DNA of 64,000 nt, from assembly GCF_000021305.1 (NCBI RefSeq), contig NC_011772.1, forward strand, positions 2,828,001 through 2,892,000, read 5' to 3'. Below, piece by piece: positions 37,201-46,524 of the stretch. Both the position numbers and the translations under genes were made by a program. The notes under the pieces are model-generated. The model saw nothing but the letters and a program-made list of their open reading frames with translations, did not search any database and had not been told where the DNA came from. This DNA is from Bacillus cereus G9842. GTDB lineage: Bacteria; Bacillota; Bacilli; Bacillales; Bacillaceae_G. Each line of letters opens with the position of its first letter. Position 1 is the first letter of the stretch.

Positions 37201-37378
37201 CTTTATCCATCTCTCTTATCATTTTGTCAGCGATACTACTTTGCTCTGTATTCGGAATCGTAATATGCCCTTTTTCTTTCACTAATTTATCCATATTAGG
37301 CATCGTTACGATCATTGTAATAGTAATAACTATCCATAATAGAAAAGATAAACTTCTCCAATTTTTTAGCTTACTCAT
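34262..37378 (-). CDS. MMPL/RND family exporter (YdgH/YdfJ-like)
   Basis: A protein of 1038 residues with a duplicated RND layout: one N-terminal membrane segment, a first extracellular domain, five segments (about residues 170-360, with F-G-V-G-T-D-Y-N-I-L-L), then a long extracellular region (about 400-790) and six final segments with V-A-L-G-V-D-Y-S-I-F. The G-x-D-Y aspartates are the proton-relay residues. The middle region is rich in L-x-x-G-x-x-x-L heptads (coiled coil, as in YhgE/Pip proteins). Start at 37378 with GGGAGATG. Probably exports lipids or amphipathic drugs; controlled by the adjacent TetR protein through repeated operators. Confidence 0.88.
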   Translation of the reverse strand: MSKLKNWRSLSFLLWIVITITMIVTMPNMDKLVKEKGHITIPNTEQSSIADKMIREMDKDGTEKYDVIAVFNSGSKAALTTEQKDEIIKTINALQNEKEQLGIKEVVSHLDNKDLEKQLISKDNTTILTQISVDKKHGEISKIANGLHNKIKPKGVKTYLTGSDLIAGDFLTSSQEGVKKTEVISIIFILVVLIIVFRSPIVPIVSLLTVGVSYLVSMGIIAHLVDQFNFPFSNFTQVFVVVVLFGVGTDYNILLYTRFKEELSKQENAFLATKETFKSAGKTVLYSGIAVLIGFASLALASFKLYQSTSAVAIGVAVLLLVLTTLNPFFMVLLGKGMFYPVKTFKGHEDSRLWGFLAKNSVVRPFAALIIVFVISIPFLMKYSNTLNYNDLFEVDNKYESKKGINVIEEHFPPGFSSPSTLVIQSDNKLDEASSLQTLDELTDKILKVKGVSEVYSPTRPTGERIKELYINKQAGELNTGLGDANGGIKDINDGLTAAKDKMGSKDSNSLANVQKLIDGTNEAKNGVTALGTALHQLSSGINDGAQGAQQIEGGLTSVNENINVLSNATSQLHAGYAQLEKGLSSYDQYFGSISQAIDGAKKGYEQIEVLMTNFIQTKPELANDPNILQTIGIAKEAQKQLGVLSNELNQLATHHKAAMGSFKEANQSLLKVDNGLKEMNNGVTKLQKGAADLKNGLDEGASGSKQIANKSSELQTGLTKINDGQGQLLTGLKDLQEQMRQLQSGLSKSTEGLEKVSNGLGDAQKYLGELNESKSSEKFYIPKEVLEGEDFQKALNTYMSQDRKIAKMTIILDVNPYSKEAMPIIQEINKTIDGTVKGTELHDAKTAIGGTTSRNVDLKEVTGQDFLRTATIMLIGIAIVLIVITRSLLNTIFIIGSLLLAYFASLGISEQISAHVLHVDTLSWNVPFFSFIMIVALGVDYSIFVMMRYNEIEGDSVTKIVTASRHIGGVVLSAALILVGTFAALIPSGVLTLIQVASVVGVALLLLALIVMPILLPALMGLTSKLKSYKEKIINTK

Positions 37379-37417
37379 TTTAATCATCTCCCGTTTTGAA
37401 AGTATAATGTTAGTTCC

Positions 37418-37435
37418 GGAATGAATATTCATTCT
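37418..37435. promoter_or_regulatory. TetR operator 1
   Basis: GGAATGAATATTCATTCT, an imperfect 18-bp palindrome (last base differs). It lies about 40 bases upstream of the MMPL start codon, in its leader or promoter. Confidence 0.7.
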
Positions 37436-37457
37436 TATTATTTTGAAACTTTTTTTA

Positions 37458-37475
37458 GGAATGAACGTTCATTCC
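37458..37475. promoter_or_regulatory. TetR operator 2
   Basis: GGAATGAACGTTCATTCC, a perfect 18-bp palindrome, extended by A/T at each side (20 bp). It lies 40 bases from operator 1. Confidence 0.8.
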
Positions 37476-37524
37476 TATCATTCTATTGATTTATTCTATA
37501 GACCCTATTAAACTAATCTTTTCC

Positions 37525-37542
37525 GGAATGAATGTTCATTCC
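37525..37542. promoter_or_regulatory. TetR operator 3
   Basis: GGAATGAATGTTCATTCC, perfect except for the central two bases. It lies 67 bases from operator 2. Confidence 0.78.
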
Positions 37543-37591
37543 TTTGGTTGCACAAATACCCTCTCCTACTTTCATTTTTTAAATCTATTTA

Positions 37592-37609
37592 GGAATGAAT
37601 ATTCATTCC
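37592..37609. promoter_or_regulatory. TetR operator 4
   Basis: GGAATGAATATTCATTCC, a perfect palindrome, 67 bases from operator 3 and just past the TetR gene's stop codon (37631). Confidence 0.8.
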
Positions 37610-37630
37610 TGTCCTTATAAAGCTATAGAA

Positions 37631-38197
37631 TCAAATGATTCTAATAGCATTCCAAGAGCTTTCTTCCAATTCTTTTACTAACTCTTTCGAGTATTCTAAT
37701 TGCCCTGTTGCAATTACTTTCGTTAATGCTTCTAGCGGCTGATATACAATAATAATTAAAGCAACTGGAGGCAATGGACGAAGAAAACCTTTTGCGATTC
37801 CATCTTCAATAATATTCATAAAGAAGCCTATAAAATCGTCAAATATTTTCTTACTTTGTTCATCAAGAAAATAACTGTCACAGTGAGAATTTGTAAATAA
37901 AAAAGCGTCCACATTGTTTCTCGCAAATTCAAATAAACGGTTGTACGTATGACTAAACTGTTCACGAATATTTGCTTCAACAGGAAAATCTGTTTTTATC
38001 ATTTCAGAAAGCTCTAACATACTTTTTGAAAATAATGAGTTAACTAGTGCCTCTTTATTTTCAAAATAGCGATAAATAGTACCCGCACCGACTTTTGCCT
38101 TTTCAGCGATCATTGGAATTGTCGTACCATCGTAACCACGCTCTGCAAAAAGTTGCATCGCAGCATCAAAAATATCCTCTTGTTTGTTTTTAGCCAT
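37631..38197 (-). CDS. TetR family regulator of the MMPL exporter
   Basis: A protein of 188 residues: N-terminal helix-turn-helix A-A-M-Q-L-F-A-E-R-G-Y-D-G-T-T-I-P-M-I-A-E-K-A-K-V plus G-A-G-T-I-Y-R-Y-F-E-N-K-E-A-L, then a helical ligand domain. The ATG at 38197 has AGAGGTGG upstream; a GTG at 38206 would overlap that ribosome site. Same orientation as the exporter gene, directly upstream of it, with five copies of one palindrome flanking both, so it very likely represses itself and the exporter, and is released by an exported compound. Confidence 0.88.
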   Translation of the reverse strand: MAKNKQEDIFDAAMQLFAERGYDGTTIPMIAEKAKVGAGTIYRYFENKEALVNSLFSKSMLELSEMIKTDFPVEANIREQFSHTYNRLFEFARNNVDAFLFTNSHCDSYFLDEQSKKIFDDFIGFFMNIIEDGIAKGFLRPLPPVALIIIVYQPLEALTKVIATGQLEYSKELVKELEESSWNAIRII

Positions 38198-38217
38198 TTT
38201 TTCCACCTCTATTTTTA

Positions 38218-38235
38218 GGAATGAAAATTCATTCC
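38218..38235. promoter_or_regulatory. TetR operator 5 (autoregulation)
   Basis: GGAATGAAAATTCATTCC, perfect except for the two central bases, 21 bases upstream of the tetR start codon, where binding would block transcription of the regulator gene. Confidence 0.78.
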
Positions 38236-38383
38236 GTTTTTAATTATAAATTACAAGGACTAAAAGTCAAGTGCGTAACTACGTATAGTTGCAATTTTAA
38301 TCCCTTGTTTGTGAATCAATTTATATCAGCGGTTTTTAGAATACATCGACTTACCGACAAAAACGAGAACCAAAGAGAAAACC

Positions 38384-38404
38384 GTCCCAAATTTTGTTTG
38401 GGAC
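38384..38404 (-). terminator. Terminator of the Eis-like gene
   Basis: GTCCCAAA / TTTGGGAC stem with a 5-base loop, then GGTTTTCTC on the minus strand, just past the stop codon. Confidence 0.7.
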
Positions 38405-38426
38405 AGCTCCATTTCCTATTTAAAGC

Positions 38427-39587
38427 TTAAAAGAAATCATAAATAAAAGCTTTACGTACTGGAACTATATTCTCAAATGCTTGTATTTCCTCTTCGCTTC
38501 CGCTAATGAATTCTAGTTCATTAAGTTCTAACGGACGCTTGTAGCCAAACATTATTGTAGATAATGCGTTAATATCCAGCTTAATTCCTTTATCTATTGT
38601 TTCCTCTTTCATAATTGTTATTTCATGATTCGCAAGCCTCACTGATACGTTGTTCCACGGAGCAAATGCGTCTGTAATGTGTAGAATCACTTCTTGCTGT
38701 ACATTGTTCCAGCTCAACTCATATTGTTTTAAAAACTGCTCTACATCTACAATTCTTCCCATAAAATATGGTTTTATTTCTGTCTTCACGCGTGGCTCTT
38801 GCAATGAATATAGCAACGGTTCGTTTTCACTTACTGTCATTTCAAGTTCTTTAATCATAGAATCATGCTGGCAAATAAAGTTCCACAGACCATTTCGTGC
38901 TTCATTACGTAGTGGTACAAATTCTTCTACTGTCATTTTATAGTTTTCTATTTTGTATAACATGTAACCTGCTGCCTTTTTATTTTCATCATAGTAAATC
39001 GCTAATGTTAAATCATCATAAACTGCTTGTAACCACCAGTTCTTCTCTCGAACTAACATACCTGAAAAACGTTCTGCAAATACTTCATAGAGCTTCTCGA
39101 CTTCTTCTGGATGATTTTCTTTATTGAAACGTTTCACAGTGCCATTTACTTGTTTTTTCATCACTAAATCGCTCTTAGTCATATGACATGTGACTAAATT
39201 CGCACAAAGTTCCCAGCCGTATTTACGGTAAAATGAAACAGCAAATGGATGTAACATAGAGACTGTATAGCCATCTTTTTTCATTATTTGAAGTGAATGT
39301 TGAAGTAGCTCTTTTACATACCCACTTCTTCTGTACTCTGGATACGTCGCTACTCCTGCAACGCCACCCATTTTAAATTTTTCTTTACCTATGTAAATAT
39401 GAAACGGAATAAGATGTAGTTTTGCTGCTAAGTCTTCCCCTTCCATAATGCCGTATATTTCATGACTTTCCTTCATCTTTGTAAGTTGCTGCTGTAATCG
39501 TTCCTCATCTACTTTATATTGAAAAGCGTATTCTGATAAACGTAATGCTTCTCTGAACTTATCTTCTTTTAATTGCATGACATTCAT
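38427..39587 (-). CDS. Eis-like GNAT acetyltransferase
   Basis: A protein of 386 residues, the length of Eis-type proteins: an N-terminal GNAT domain (V-A-G-V-A-T-Y-P-E-Y-R-R-S-G-Y as acetyl-CoA loop near residue 79, P-F-A-V-S-F-Y-R-K-Y-G-W-E), a second GNAT-like domain (about 150-285) and a C-terminal sterol-carrier-like domain (about 290-386). Eis acetylates aminoglycosides at several positions or lysines of proteins. The frame extends upstream to 39707, but the ATG at 39587 has GGAGGAG. Lies downstream of aroA but past a terminator. Confidence 0.83.
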   Translation of the reverse strand: MNVMQLKEDKFREALRLSEYAFQYKVDEERLQQQLTKMKESHEIYGIMEGEDLAAKLHLIPFHIYIGKEKFKMGGVAGVATYPEYRRSGYVKELLQHSLQIMKKDGYTVSMLHPFAVSFYRKYGWELCANLVTCHMTKSDLVMKKQVNGTVKRFNKENHPEEVEKLYEVFAERFSGMLVREKNWWLQAVYDDLTLAIYYDENKKAAGYMLYKIENYKMTVEEFVPLRNEARNGLWNFICQHDSMIKELEMTVSENEPLLYSLQEPRVKTEIKPYFMGRIVDVEQFLKQYELSWNNVQQEVILHITDAFAPWNNVSVRLANHEITIMKEETIDKGIKLDINALSTIMFGYKRPLELNELEFISGSEEEIQAFENIVPVRKAFIYDFF

Positions 39588-39676
39588 ATAATTCTCCTCC
39601 ATTCCCTGTTTGAATTGTATCACAATTCTTACTTTTATAGTTCGGTAAGTGAAATTACAAGGACGTTTTAACAAAA

Positions 39677-39703
39677 AAAGCAGATACATCACGTATCTGC
39701 TTT
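39677..39703. terminator. Terminator of the aro operon
   Basis: AAAGCAGATAC / GTATCTGCTTT perfect stem with a 5-base loop, T-rich on the minus strand, 10 bases past the aroA stop. Confidence 0.88.
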
Positions 39704-39712
39704 CCATCTTTA

Positions 39713-41002
39713 TTATTTAGCTAACTTTTGAAGTTCATCAAAGAATGTAGGATATGATACACCTACTGCTTCTGCATCTTCAATAATTATTTTCCCTTCT
39801 GCCAGGCAGCCAGCAATCGCAAGCATCATTCCGATGCGGTGATCACCGTAACTATTTACTGTATTGCCTTTTAAAGCTGATTTTCCGTAAATGATCATGC
39901 CGTCATCAGTTGCTTCTATGCGAGCTCCTAGTTTCGTTAACTCCGCAACGACTGTATCAATACGATTTGTTTCTTTTACTTTTAATTCGTGTGCATCTCT
40001 AATAACTGTAATACCTTCTGCTTGTGTTGCCGCTAAAGCGATAACTGGAATTTCATCGATTAGTCTTGGAATAATATCCCCACCAATTTCAATTCCTTTT
40101 AATGAAGATGTTTCAATCGTAATGTTTGCAGCTGGTTCTGATGCGCCTTCGTTAATCGGCTCTATAGTAAATGTAGCACCCATTTTCTCTAAAACATCAA
40201 TAATACCTGTACGAGTTGGATTCATTCCTACATTTTGTAATATTAGTTTACTATTTGGGATGATTGCACCTGCTACTAAGAAAAATGCTGCTGATGATAC
40301 GTCACCTGGCACTTGAATGTCTGTTGCTGTTAATTTTTGTCCACCTGAAAGCTTCACTGTCTTTCCTTCTCGAGTTACTTTAACACCAAATGCTTCAAGC
40401 ATTCTTTCCGTATGATCGCGGGAAATATGTGGTTCTGTAACAGCTGTTACACCTTCTGCGCGAAGCCCTGCAAGTAAAATAGCTGACTTTACTTGTGCAC
40501 TTGCAACAGGAGAAATATATTCAATTGCTTTTAAATCTCCACCACGTATTGTTAGCGGTGTAAATGTTCCTTCTTCTCTGCCGTCAATGTTTGCACCCAT
40601 TTGTTTTAATGGGTTTGTTACACGCTTCATCGGTCTTTTTGCGATAGATTCATCACCTTGTACGCAAGAGAAAAATGGTGTGTTAGCTAATATACCTGAC
40701 ATTAATCGAATTGTTGTACCAGAATTACCAACATCTAATACAGCTTTCGGTTCTTGTAAACCTTCTAATCCTTTACCAACTACAGTAACTTCATCACCGT
40801 TTTGCGTAATTTCTACTCCCATTTCTTTAAAACATGAAATAGTACTTAAACAGTCTGCACCGGACAAGAAACCTTTAATTGTTGTTTTCCCTTCTGCAAT
40901 CGAACCGAACATAACAGCACGGTGTGAAATGGATTTATCACCTGGGATTGTAATATTGCCATTCAATCCGTTATTAACAGGTTGTATTGTTCTTTCTTTC
41001 AC
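39713..41002 (-). CDS. aroA: 3-phosphoshikimate 1-carboxyvinyltransferase (EPSP synthase)
   Basis: Joins shikimate-3-phosphate and PEP, the sixth step of the shikimate pathway. A protein of 429 residues with [10 protein letters not shown] at the start, [12 protein letters not shown] near residue 90, [12 protein letters not shown], and [11 protein letters not shown] near the end. The GTG at 41002 is preferred (AAGGTG 7 bases upstream); the GTG at 41011 overlaps that site. Last gene of aroC-hisC-tyrA-aroA, 17 bases after tyrA. Confidence 0.94.
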   Translation of the reverse strand: MKERTIQPVNNGLNGNITIPGDKSISHRAVMFGSIAEGKTTIKGFLSGADCLSTISCFKEMGVEITQNGDEVTVVGKGLEGLQEPKAVLDVGNSGTTIRLMSGILANTPFFSCVQGDESIAKRPMKRVTNPLKQMGANIDGREEGTFTPLTIRGGDLKAIEYISPVASAQVKSAILLAGLRAEGVTAVTEPHISRDHTERMLEAFGVKVTREGKTVKLSGGQKLTATDIQVPGDVSSAAFFLVAGAIIPNSKLILQNVGMNPTRTGIIDVLEKMGATFTIEPINEGASEPAANITIETSSLKGIEIGGDIIPRLIDEIPVIALAATQAEGITVIRDAHELKVKETNRIDTVVAELTKLGARIEATDDGMIIYGKSALKGNTVNSYGDHRIGMMLAIAGCLAEGKIIIEDAEAVGVSYPTFFDELQKLAK

Positions 41003-41019
41003 GTTTTTCACCTTCTCAT

Positions 41020-42120
41020 TTAAATTGTTTCATAAGTTTGGTATTCTTCTTCTCCAAGCGCTAGCTTTGCTTTCATACGATCTTCTTCCCTTTGGAAGCT
41101 AATACGTAATACCCCAAGCAGTCCTTCACGCGCTTCTAATATTTGCAAGTTCGTAATACTAATTTCCTCGCGCGCTAAAATACTCGTAATATGAGCCAAT
41201 GCCCCCACCTTATCTAATACATCAACGTATAAGTCGTGATAAGCAGGAATTGCACCACTCTTTCTTACTGGTAAAGAATCACGGTATTCTTTCGCATCTG
41301 CAAAATAGTTTTGAATCTCGCCTGCATCTCCAGTAGAAACTGTCTTATATAAACCTTCCATTTCAGAGATCCACTCTTTTAATAATACCATTAAATGCTC
41401 TCGATTTTGCTTTACAATATCACTCCACATTTTCGGACTACTAGATGCGATACGTGTAATATCTTTGAAACCTCCAGCAGCTAGCTGATGAATGAGCGGA
41501 TTATCTCCTGCATGCTTCTCAACTTGCTTTACTAAACCTGCTGCGATAAGATGCGGGAAATGACTAACGATCCCTGTTACATAATCATGTTCTTCTGTAT
41601 TTAAAACAAGAAAATGTGATCCTGTTCCTTTTAACCATACTTTAAGGTCTTCCACTTGTTCATTTGGTACATGATTCATCGGTGTTAAAATGTAAAATGC
41701 ATTTTCAAATAAATGCGCCTTTGCGCTTTCAACTCCCGTTTTATGAGAACCCGCCATCGGATGTCCCCCAATGAAAGAAACTTCCTTTGAAAATAAAGCT
41801 TCCGCTTCGTTCATAATAGACCCTTTTGTACTACCAACATCAGTCACTATAACATCTTCTCGTAAACGGAATGACGCAAGTTTGTGTAATAACTTCTTCG
41901 TTTCTTCAACTGGAGAAGCAAAAACAATTAAATGTGCCTCTTCACATGCATGTTGTAAATCAACTGCTATTTCATCTACTACGTGTAATTCTTTTGCACG
42001 CTCTACTTGCTCTTTAAATATATCATAACCTGTTATCATTACATCGTGCTCTTTCTTAATTGCTAATGCGAGAGAGCCTCCTATTAAACCTGTTCCAATT
42101 AATACTACCTTTTTACGCAT
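41020..42120 (-). CDS. tyrA: Prephenate dehydrogenase
   Basis: Makes 4-hydroxyphenylpyruvate for tyrosine. A protein of 366 residues: Rossmann motif [13 protein letters not shown] at residue 7, [18 protein letters not shown] near residue 123, [11 protein letters not shown], and a C-terminal ACT domain ([11 protein letters not shown]) that usually binds tyrosine for feedback. The start is placed at 42120; an in-frame ATG three codons upstream is also possible. It overlaps the hisC stop by 8 bases. Confidence 0.93.
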   Translation of the reverse strand: MRKKVVLIGTGLIGGSLALAIKKEHDVMITGYDIFKEQVERAKELHVVDEIAVDLQHACEEAHLIVFASPVEETKKLLHKLASFRLREDVIVTDVGSTKGSIMNEAEALFSKEVSFIGGHPMAGSHKTGVESAKAHLFENAFYILTPMNHVPNEQVEDLKVWLKGTGSHFLVLNTEEHDYVTGIVSHFPHLIAAGLVKQVEKHAGDNPLIHQLAAGGFKDITRIASSSPKMWSDIVKQNREHLMVLLKEWISEMEGLYKTVSTGDAGEIQNYFADAKEYRDSLPVRKSGAIPAYHDLYVDVLDKVGALAHITSILAREEISITNLQILEAREGLLGVLRISFQREEDRMKAKLALGEEEYQTYETI

Positions 42121-43213
42121 TTGCCTCATCTCGAGACTTACTTTTTTTATTTTCAAAGTGTTGTTTTAACACTGAAATCACTCCTTCATTTTGCTCCCTT
42201 GTTCCAACTGTAATACGGACACCATTTGGGAATGGACGAATAATAAACCCTGCATGTGCGCAAGCTTCATAAATCTCTCCAGCATTATCTACCGGTAAGA
42301 AGATGAAATTAGTTTGTGACGAATAAAATGGTATACCGTTTTCCTTACAGAAACTCTCGTATTGCTGTAATCCTTCTGTATTCACGCGAACTATTTCTTT
42401 AATAAACTCGTCATCACTAAAAGCAATTGTAGCTGCTTTTTGCGCTAATGAAGATACGTTAAATGGTAAACGTACAACATTTAATTTCTCAATTAGCTCT
42501 TCCTGTCCGATCGCATATCCAACGCGGAAAGAAGCTAATCCGTATGCTTTAGAAAACGTTCTAAGTACAAGAATGTTTTTATGTTTTTCTAAAAGCGATA
42601 ATGTCTCAGGGAAGTCTTTTGCTGTTACGTATTCATAGTACGCTTCATCAATGACAATTAACGTATTTTCACTAATGCCTTCAATAAATTGAGTTAATTT
42701 TTGCTCATTCACATATGTGCCCGTCGGGTTGTTCGGATTACAAATCCATACGATTTTCGTATTATTATTTACCGCTGACGAAATTTCGTCTAAATCGTAT
42801 ACACCTTTATTTAAAGGAATTTCTTTCACTTCACAGCCTTCAATAATCGCATGATGACGGTACTGCGGGAATGTTGCACCTGCTGTTACAATGTTATCTC
42901 CCGCTCGTAATACGGCGCGGCTTATTATTTGAATGATTTCATCTAAACCACTACCACAAAGTACTTGTTCCATTTGCACATGCAACTTATCTGCGATTGT
43001 TTGACGGAGCGTTGTAGCACCTCCGTCAGGATATAAAGAATGTTCCAACCAAGATTTTTGCAACTCTTCTAAAACTCTCGGTGAACAACCGAATGGATTT
43101 TCATTCGATGCTAATTTCACAAACGAATGATCTCCGTACACTTCTTTCATTTGTTCTGGTGATTTACCTGGTTTATATGGTTGTAATGATGATAGTTGAT
43201 CCTTTACTTGCAC
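42113..43213 (-). CDS. hisC: Histidinol-phosphate/aromatic aminotransferase
   Basis: A class II PLP aminotransferase of 366 residues: S-N-E-N-P-F-G-C-S near residue 37, C-N-P-N-N-P-T-G-T-Y near residue 158, D-E-A-Y-Y-E-Y (PLP aspartate) and the lysine in T-F-S-K-A-Y-G-L-A-S-F-R-V-G. In Bacilli HisC in the aro cluster also transaminates phenylpyruvate and 4-hydroxyphenylpyruvate, so it gives the final step to Phe and Tyr as well as acting in histidine synthesis. It lies 18 bases after aroC. Confidence 0.9.
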   Translation of the reverse strand: MQVKDQLSSLQPYKPGKSPEQMKEVYGDHSFVKLASNENPFGCSPRVLEELQKSWLEHSLYPDGGATTLRQTIADKLHVQMEQVLCGSGLDEIIQIISRAVLRAGDNIVTAGATFPQYRHHAIIEGCEVKEIPLNKGVYDLDEISSAVNNNTKIVWICNPNNPTGTYVNEQKLTQFIEGISENTLIVIDEAYYEYVTAKDFPETLSLLEKHKNILVLRTFSKAYGLASFRVGYAIGQEELIEKLNVVRLPFNVSSLAQKAATIAFSDDEFIKEIVRVNTEGLQQYESFCKENGIPFYSSQTNFIFLPVDNAGEIYEACAHAGFIIRPFPNGVRITVGTREQNEGVISVLKQHFENKKSKSRDEANA

Positions 43214-43231
43214 GTTAAACCCACCTTTTTA

Positions 43232-44404
43232 TTAAAATTCTTTTGCGTAGTTATTGTGTTGCATAATGTTTTGTTTTAATAATTCCATACGATCTTTTCC
43301 GAATTGTTCGACTAGTGCATCTGCAAGTTCCCATGCCACAACAGATTCAGCTACTACACCCGCTGCTGGTACTGCGCAACTATCAGATCTTTCAATACTC
43401 GCTTGGAATTCTTCTTTCGTATCAATATCAACGCTTGCTAACGGTTTGTATAAAGTAGGAATTGGCTTCATAACGCCTCTTACGACAATTGGCATACCTG
43501 TTGTCATACCGCCTTCTAAACCGCCGGCATTATTCGTTTTTCTCGTGTATCCTTTTTCTTTATCCCACAGAATTTCATCATGCACTTTGCTTCCAGGTTG
43601 TCGTGCCGCTTCAAAACCTACGCCAATTTCAGCACCTTTAAATGCATTTATACTCATAATTGCACCAGCAAGTTTTGCATCTAATTTACGATCGTAATGA
43701 ACGTAACTACCAACGCCAATTGGCATACCTTCTGCAATGACTTCCACGATGCCACCGATTGAATCTCCACTACTTTTTGCGTTGTCAATCGCATTCATCA
43801 TTTCTTGCTCTACTTCTTTATCTAAACATCGAACTGGTGAGTTTTCAGTAATTGTTTGAATTTCTTCAATTGATAAGTTTGAAATATGTTTTGCTTTTAC
43901 TCCACCAATTTCAAGAACATGTCCTGCAATTTCCACGCCTAATTCGCTTAAAATTTGTTTTGCAACTGCACCAGCAGCTACACGAACTGTCGTTTCTCTT
44001 GCAGATGAGCGCTCTAATACGTTTCTTATATCACGATGACCATATTTAATTGCTCCATTTAAATCCGCATGTCCGGGACGTGGTTTTGTAATTGTACGTT
44101 TCATGTCTTTACTTTCTTTTTCCGAAATTGGCTCGGCACCCATTACTTTCGTCCAATGTTTGAAATCATCATTTTTTACGATTAACGTAATCGGTGATCC
44201 AAGTGTCATCCCGTGACGAACACCACTTACAATTTCAACTGTATCTGTTTCAATTTGCATGCGTCTTCCGCGTCCATGACCTTTTTGTCTTCTTAATAAT
44301 TCTTTATTAATATGTTCCGCCGTAAGTGTCAAACCTGCTGGTACACCTTCTAAAATAACTGTTAACTGCGGTCCATGTGATTCTCCAGCTGTAATGTATC
44401 TCAT
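43232..44404 (-). CDS. aroC: Chorismate synthase
   Basis: Converts EPSP to chorismate using reduced FMN. A protein of 390 residues starting [13 protein letters not shown] (signature 1), with [11 protein letters not shown] (near 49), R-P-G-H-A-D-L-N-G (near 114), R-S-S-A-R-E-T and [11 protein letters not shown] (near 340). All signatures are intact. First gene after the third T-box, which begins 32 bases upstream of the start codon. Confidence 0.95.
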   Translation of the reverse strand: MRYITAGESHGPQLTVILEGVPAGLTLTAEHINKELLRRQKGHGRGRRMQIETDTVEIVSGVRHGMTLGSPITLIVKNDDFKHWTKVMGAEPISEKESKDMKRTITKPRPGHADLNGAIKYGHRDIRNVLERSSARETTVRVAAGAVAKQILSELGVEIAGHVLEIGGVKAKHISNLSIEEIQTITENSPVRCLDKEVEQEMMNAIDNAKSSGDSIGGIVEVIAEGMPIGVGSYVHYDRKLDAKLAGAIMSINAFKGAEIGVGFEAARQPGSKVHDEILWDKEKGYTRKTNNAGGLEGGMTTGMPIVVRGVMKPIPTLYKPLASVDIDTKEEFQASIERSDSCAVPAAGVVAESVVAWELADALVEQFGKDRMELLKQNIMQHNNYAKEF

Positions 44405-44436
44405 TTCTCTTGCCCCTTTACTATTTTTTTGTACAA

Positions 44437-44668
44437 AAAAGTCCCTACTGAGCGCTCAGTAGGGACGATGTTTATCGCGGTACCACCCTAGTTGTAGACA
44501 ACTGTCGTCTACCTCTCTTCTTCTTTAACGATCGTTTGACCGTCTTCCCCTCCATAAGTTGTCGGGAAAGATGCTCCAAGGCTGTAATTCATGCTTACCT
44601 TTGTACTGATTCACACCGACCATCAGCTCTCTTTAACAGTGAGATAAGCACTACTGTTTCCTCTTCAA
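44437..44668 (-). promoter_or_regulatory. Tyr T-box riboswitch upstream of aroC
   Basis: Reads uncharged tRNA and prevents termination. The conserved T-box AGGGTGGTACCGCG is at 44476-44489 (minus strand). Stem I has the AGAGAGCTGATGG loop element, closed by CTGAT / ATCAG; the specifier loop then reads TAC (44603-44605) before GGTAAGC, which pairs with GCTTATC. The terminator is GTCCCTACTGAGC / GCTCAGTAGGGAC (44441-44466) with a T-run. TAC means tRNA-Tyr. Confidence 0.9.
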
Positions 44669-44686
44669 TGCATATATGATATGAAA

Positions 44687-45763
44687 TTAAGATAATTTAT
44701 TTTTGAAACCTTTTAACTCATCCATGAATCTATGGAATTCTGGAATGTCCATTTGTTGTGCAGAATCTGATAATGCAACTGCTGGATCTGGATGCACTTC
44801 AGCCATTACTGCATCTGCGCCAATTGCAAGTGCCGCTTTCGCTGTTGGTAATAATAAATCTCTGCGTCCAGTTGAATGTGTTACATCAACGATAACTGGT
44901 AAATGTGTTTCTTTCTTTAAAATTGGTACTGCAGAAATGTCTAATGTGTTACGTGTTGCTCTTTCGTATGTGCGGATACCACGCTCACAAAGAATAATTT
45001 GATCGTTGCCTTGCGCAATGATGTATTCCGCTGCGTTAATGAACTCATCAATTGTTGCTGCTAATCCACGTTTTAATAATACTGGTTTGTTAACTTTACC
45101 TACAGCACGTAATAAATCGAAGTTTTGCATGTTACGTGCACCAACTTGAATTACATCAACGTAGTCTAATGCCATTTCAACATCGTTCGGATTTAAAATT
45201 TCACTAATAATTGCTAAGTCGAACTCGTCTGCTACTTGACGTAAAATTTGAAGTCCTTCTACTCCTAAACCTTGGAAATCGTATGGAGATGTTCTCGGTT
45301 TGAATGCACCGCCGCGCATTAATTTTAAGCCTTGATCTTTCATCGCTTGCCCTACTTGACGAACTTGCTCTAAGCTTTCTACTGCACAAGGTCCCATGAT
45401 GAACGTTTGTGCTCCGTTTCCAATCAATTCACCTTTTACATCAACGATTGTATTTTCTTGTTTCTTTTTACGTGATACTAGTAACGCTTTGCGGTTATCA
45501 TCTTCTTGTAACTCTAAGCTTGCTTTGAAAATCGTTTTGAAAATATGTTGAACAGTTGATGTTTCGAATGGTCCTTCGTTATGCTCTGCGATCATATCAA
45601 GTACTTCACGCTCACGTACTGGATCAAAGCGTTTCGTACCTTGTACTTGCTTTTGCTCTCCAATTTTTTGAACAATTTCACCACGTTTGTTTAAAAGGTG
45701 TAATAGTTGTAAGTTAATTTCATCTACCTGTTTACGTAATTGATCTAATTCATGATTTGCCAT
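44687..45763 (-). CDS. aroF: Bifunctional chorismate mutase / DAHP synthase
   Basis: Catalyses the first shikimate step (PEP + erythrose-4-phosphate) and carries an N-terminal chorismate mutase domain (about residues 5-90: [16 protein letters not shown], and E-R-E-V-L) that senses chorismate/prephenate for feedback. The synthase barrel (about 105-355) has [27 protein letters not shown], and D-V-T-H-S-T-G-R-R. Preceded by two tandem Tyr T-boxes and a strong promoter; followed by the third T-box and aroC. 358 residues, usual length. Confidence 0.94.
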   Translation of the reverse strand: MANHELDQLRKQVDEINLQLLHLLNKRGEIVQKIGEQKQVQGTKRFDPVREREVLDMIAEHNEGPFETSTVQHIFKTIFKASLELQEDDNRKALLVSRKKKQENTIVDVKGELIGNGAQTFIMGPCAVESLEQVRQVGQAMKDQGLKLMRGGAFKPRTSPYDFQGLGVEGLQILRQVADEFDLAIISEILNPNDVEMALDYVDVIQVGARNMQNFDLLRAVGKVNKPVLLKRGLAATIDEFINAAEYIIAQGNDQIILCERGIRTYERATRNTLDISAVPILKKETHLPVIVDVTHSTGRRDLLLPTAKAALAIGADAVMAEVHPDPAVALSDSAQQMDIPEFHRFMDELKGFKNKLS

Positions 45764-45935
45764 TTGGAAATCCTCCTCTAATGTTTTAAAAGTATAGTAA
45801 GAGAATAAAAGATTCTCTATTTTCTGAACTGGTTAATTATACAAATTTATAGTGGAATCGATACCTCTTCTTATTTTAAACTAATAATTCGTACAAAGAC
45901 ATGAACTACTAGTTAAAAACCCACTTTTTTGTACA

Positions 45936-46190
45936 AAAAAGCCCTACTGATGCAATCAGTAGGGACGATATTTATCGCGGTACCACCCTAGTTGTAGACT
46001 TCTTTCGTCTACCTCTCTTCATTGTTAACGATCATCTGACCGTCTTTCCCTTCATAAAGACAAATACTATCTTTACTACGAAAAAGATGCTCCAGGACTG
46101 TAATTCGCTCTTGTTTTTGTACTGGTTCGCACCAACCACCAGCTCTCTGTTACAGGGAAACAACAACTACTGCTTTTCCTTTCAATGCAT
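45936..46190 (-). promoter_or_regulatory. Tyr T-box riboswitch, proximal to aroF
   Basis: T-box sequence AGGGTGGTACCGCG at 45976-45989 (minus strand), Stem I element AGAGAGCTGGTGG closed by CTGGT / ACCAG, specifier TAC at 46119-46121, and terminator CCCTACTGAT / ATCAGTAGGG (45942-45964) followed by TTTTTT. Second of the tandem pair; its terminator lies about 180 bases upstream of aroF. Confidence 0.9.
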
Positions 46191-46228
46191 GACTATTTTA
46201 TTTTCAAGTTGGACCACTAAAATACAAA

Positions 46229-46478
46229 AAGTCCCTACTGAATAAATCAGTAGGGACGATATTTATCGCGGTACCACCCTAGTTGTAGACTAACTTTCCG
46301 TCTACCTCTCTTCACTGTTAACGATCAATTGACCGCTTTTTCCTCATAAAGACAAACTATCTTTATTCCGAAAAAGATGCTCCAAGACTGTAATTCATGA
46401 TTATCCCTGTACTGGTTCACACCAACCACCAGCTCTCTGTTACAGTAAGACTAACCACTACTGTGATCTCTTCATTGC
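46229..46478 (-). promoter_or_regulatory. Tyr T-box riboswitch, distal (first) in the aroF leader
   Basis: T-box sequence AGGGTGGTACCGCG at 46267-46280 (minus strand), Stem I element AGAGAGCTGGTGG with CTGGT / ACCAG, specifier TAC at 46409-46411, terminator GTCCCTACTGATT / CAGTAGGGAC (46231-46257) then TTTTTG. Nearly identical in core to the proximal and aroC copies, with different lower Stem I. Confidence 0.9.
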
Positions 46479-46524
46479 ACTTTGTTTATTCAAATGTTTT
46501 TGAAATTGAATAAGTATGATTCGT

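Noticed and set aside
44437..46478. Three separate amino acid specificities for the aro T-boxes
   Set aside because: All three specifier loops give UAC at the same structural position; alternative codons in shifted registers do not fit the Stem I pairing.
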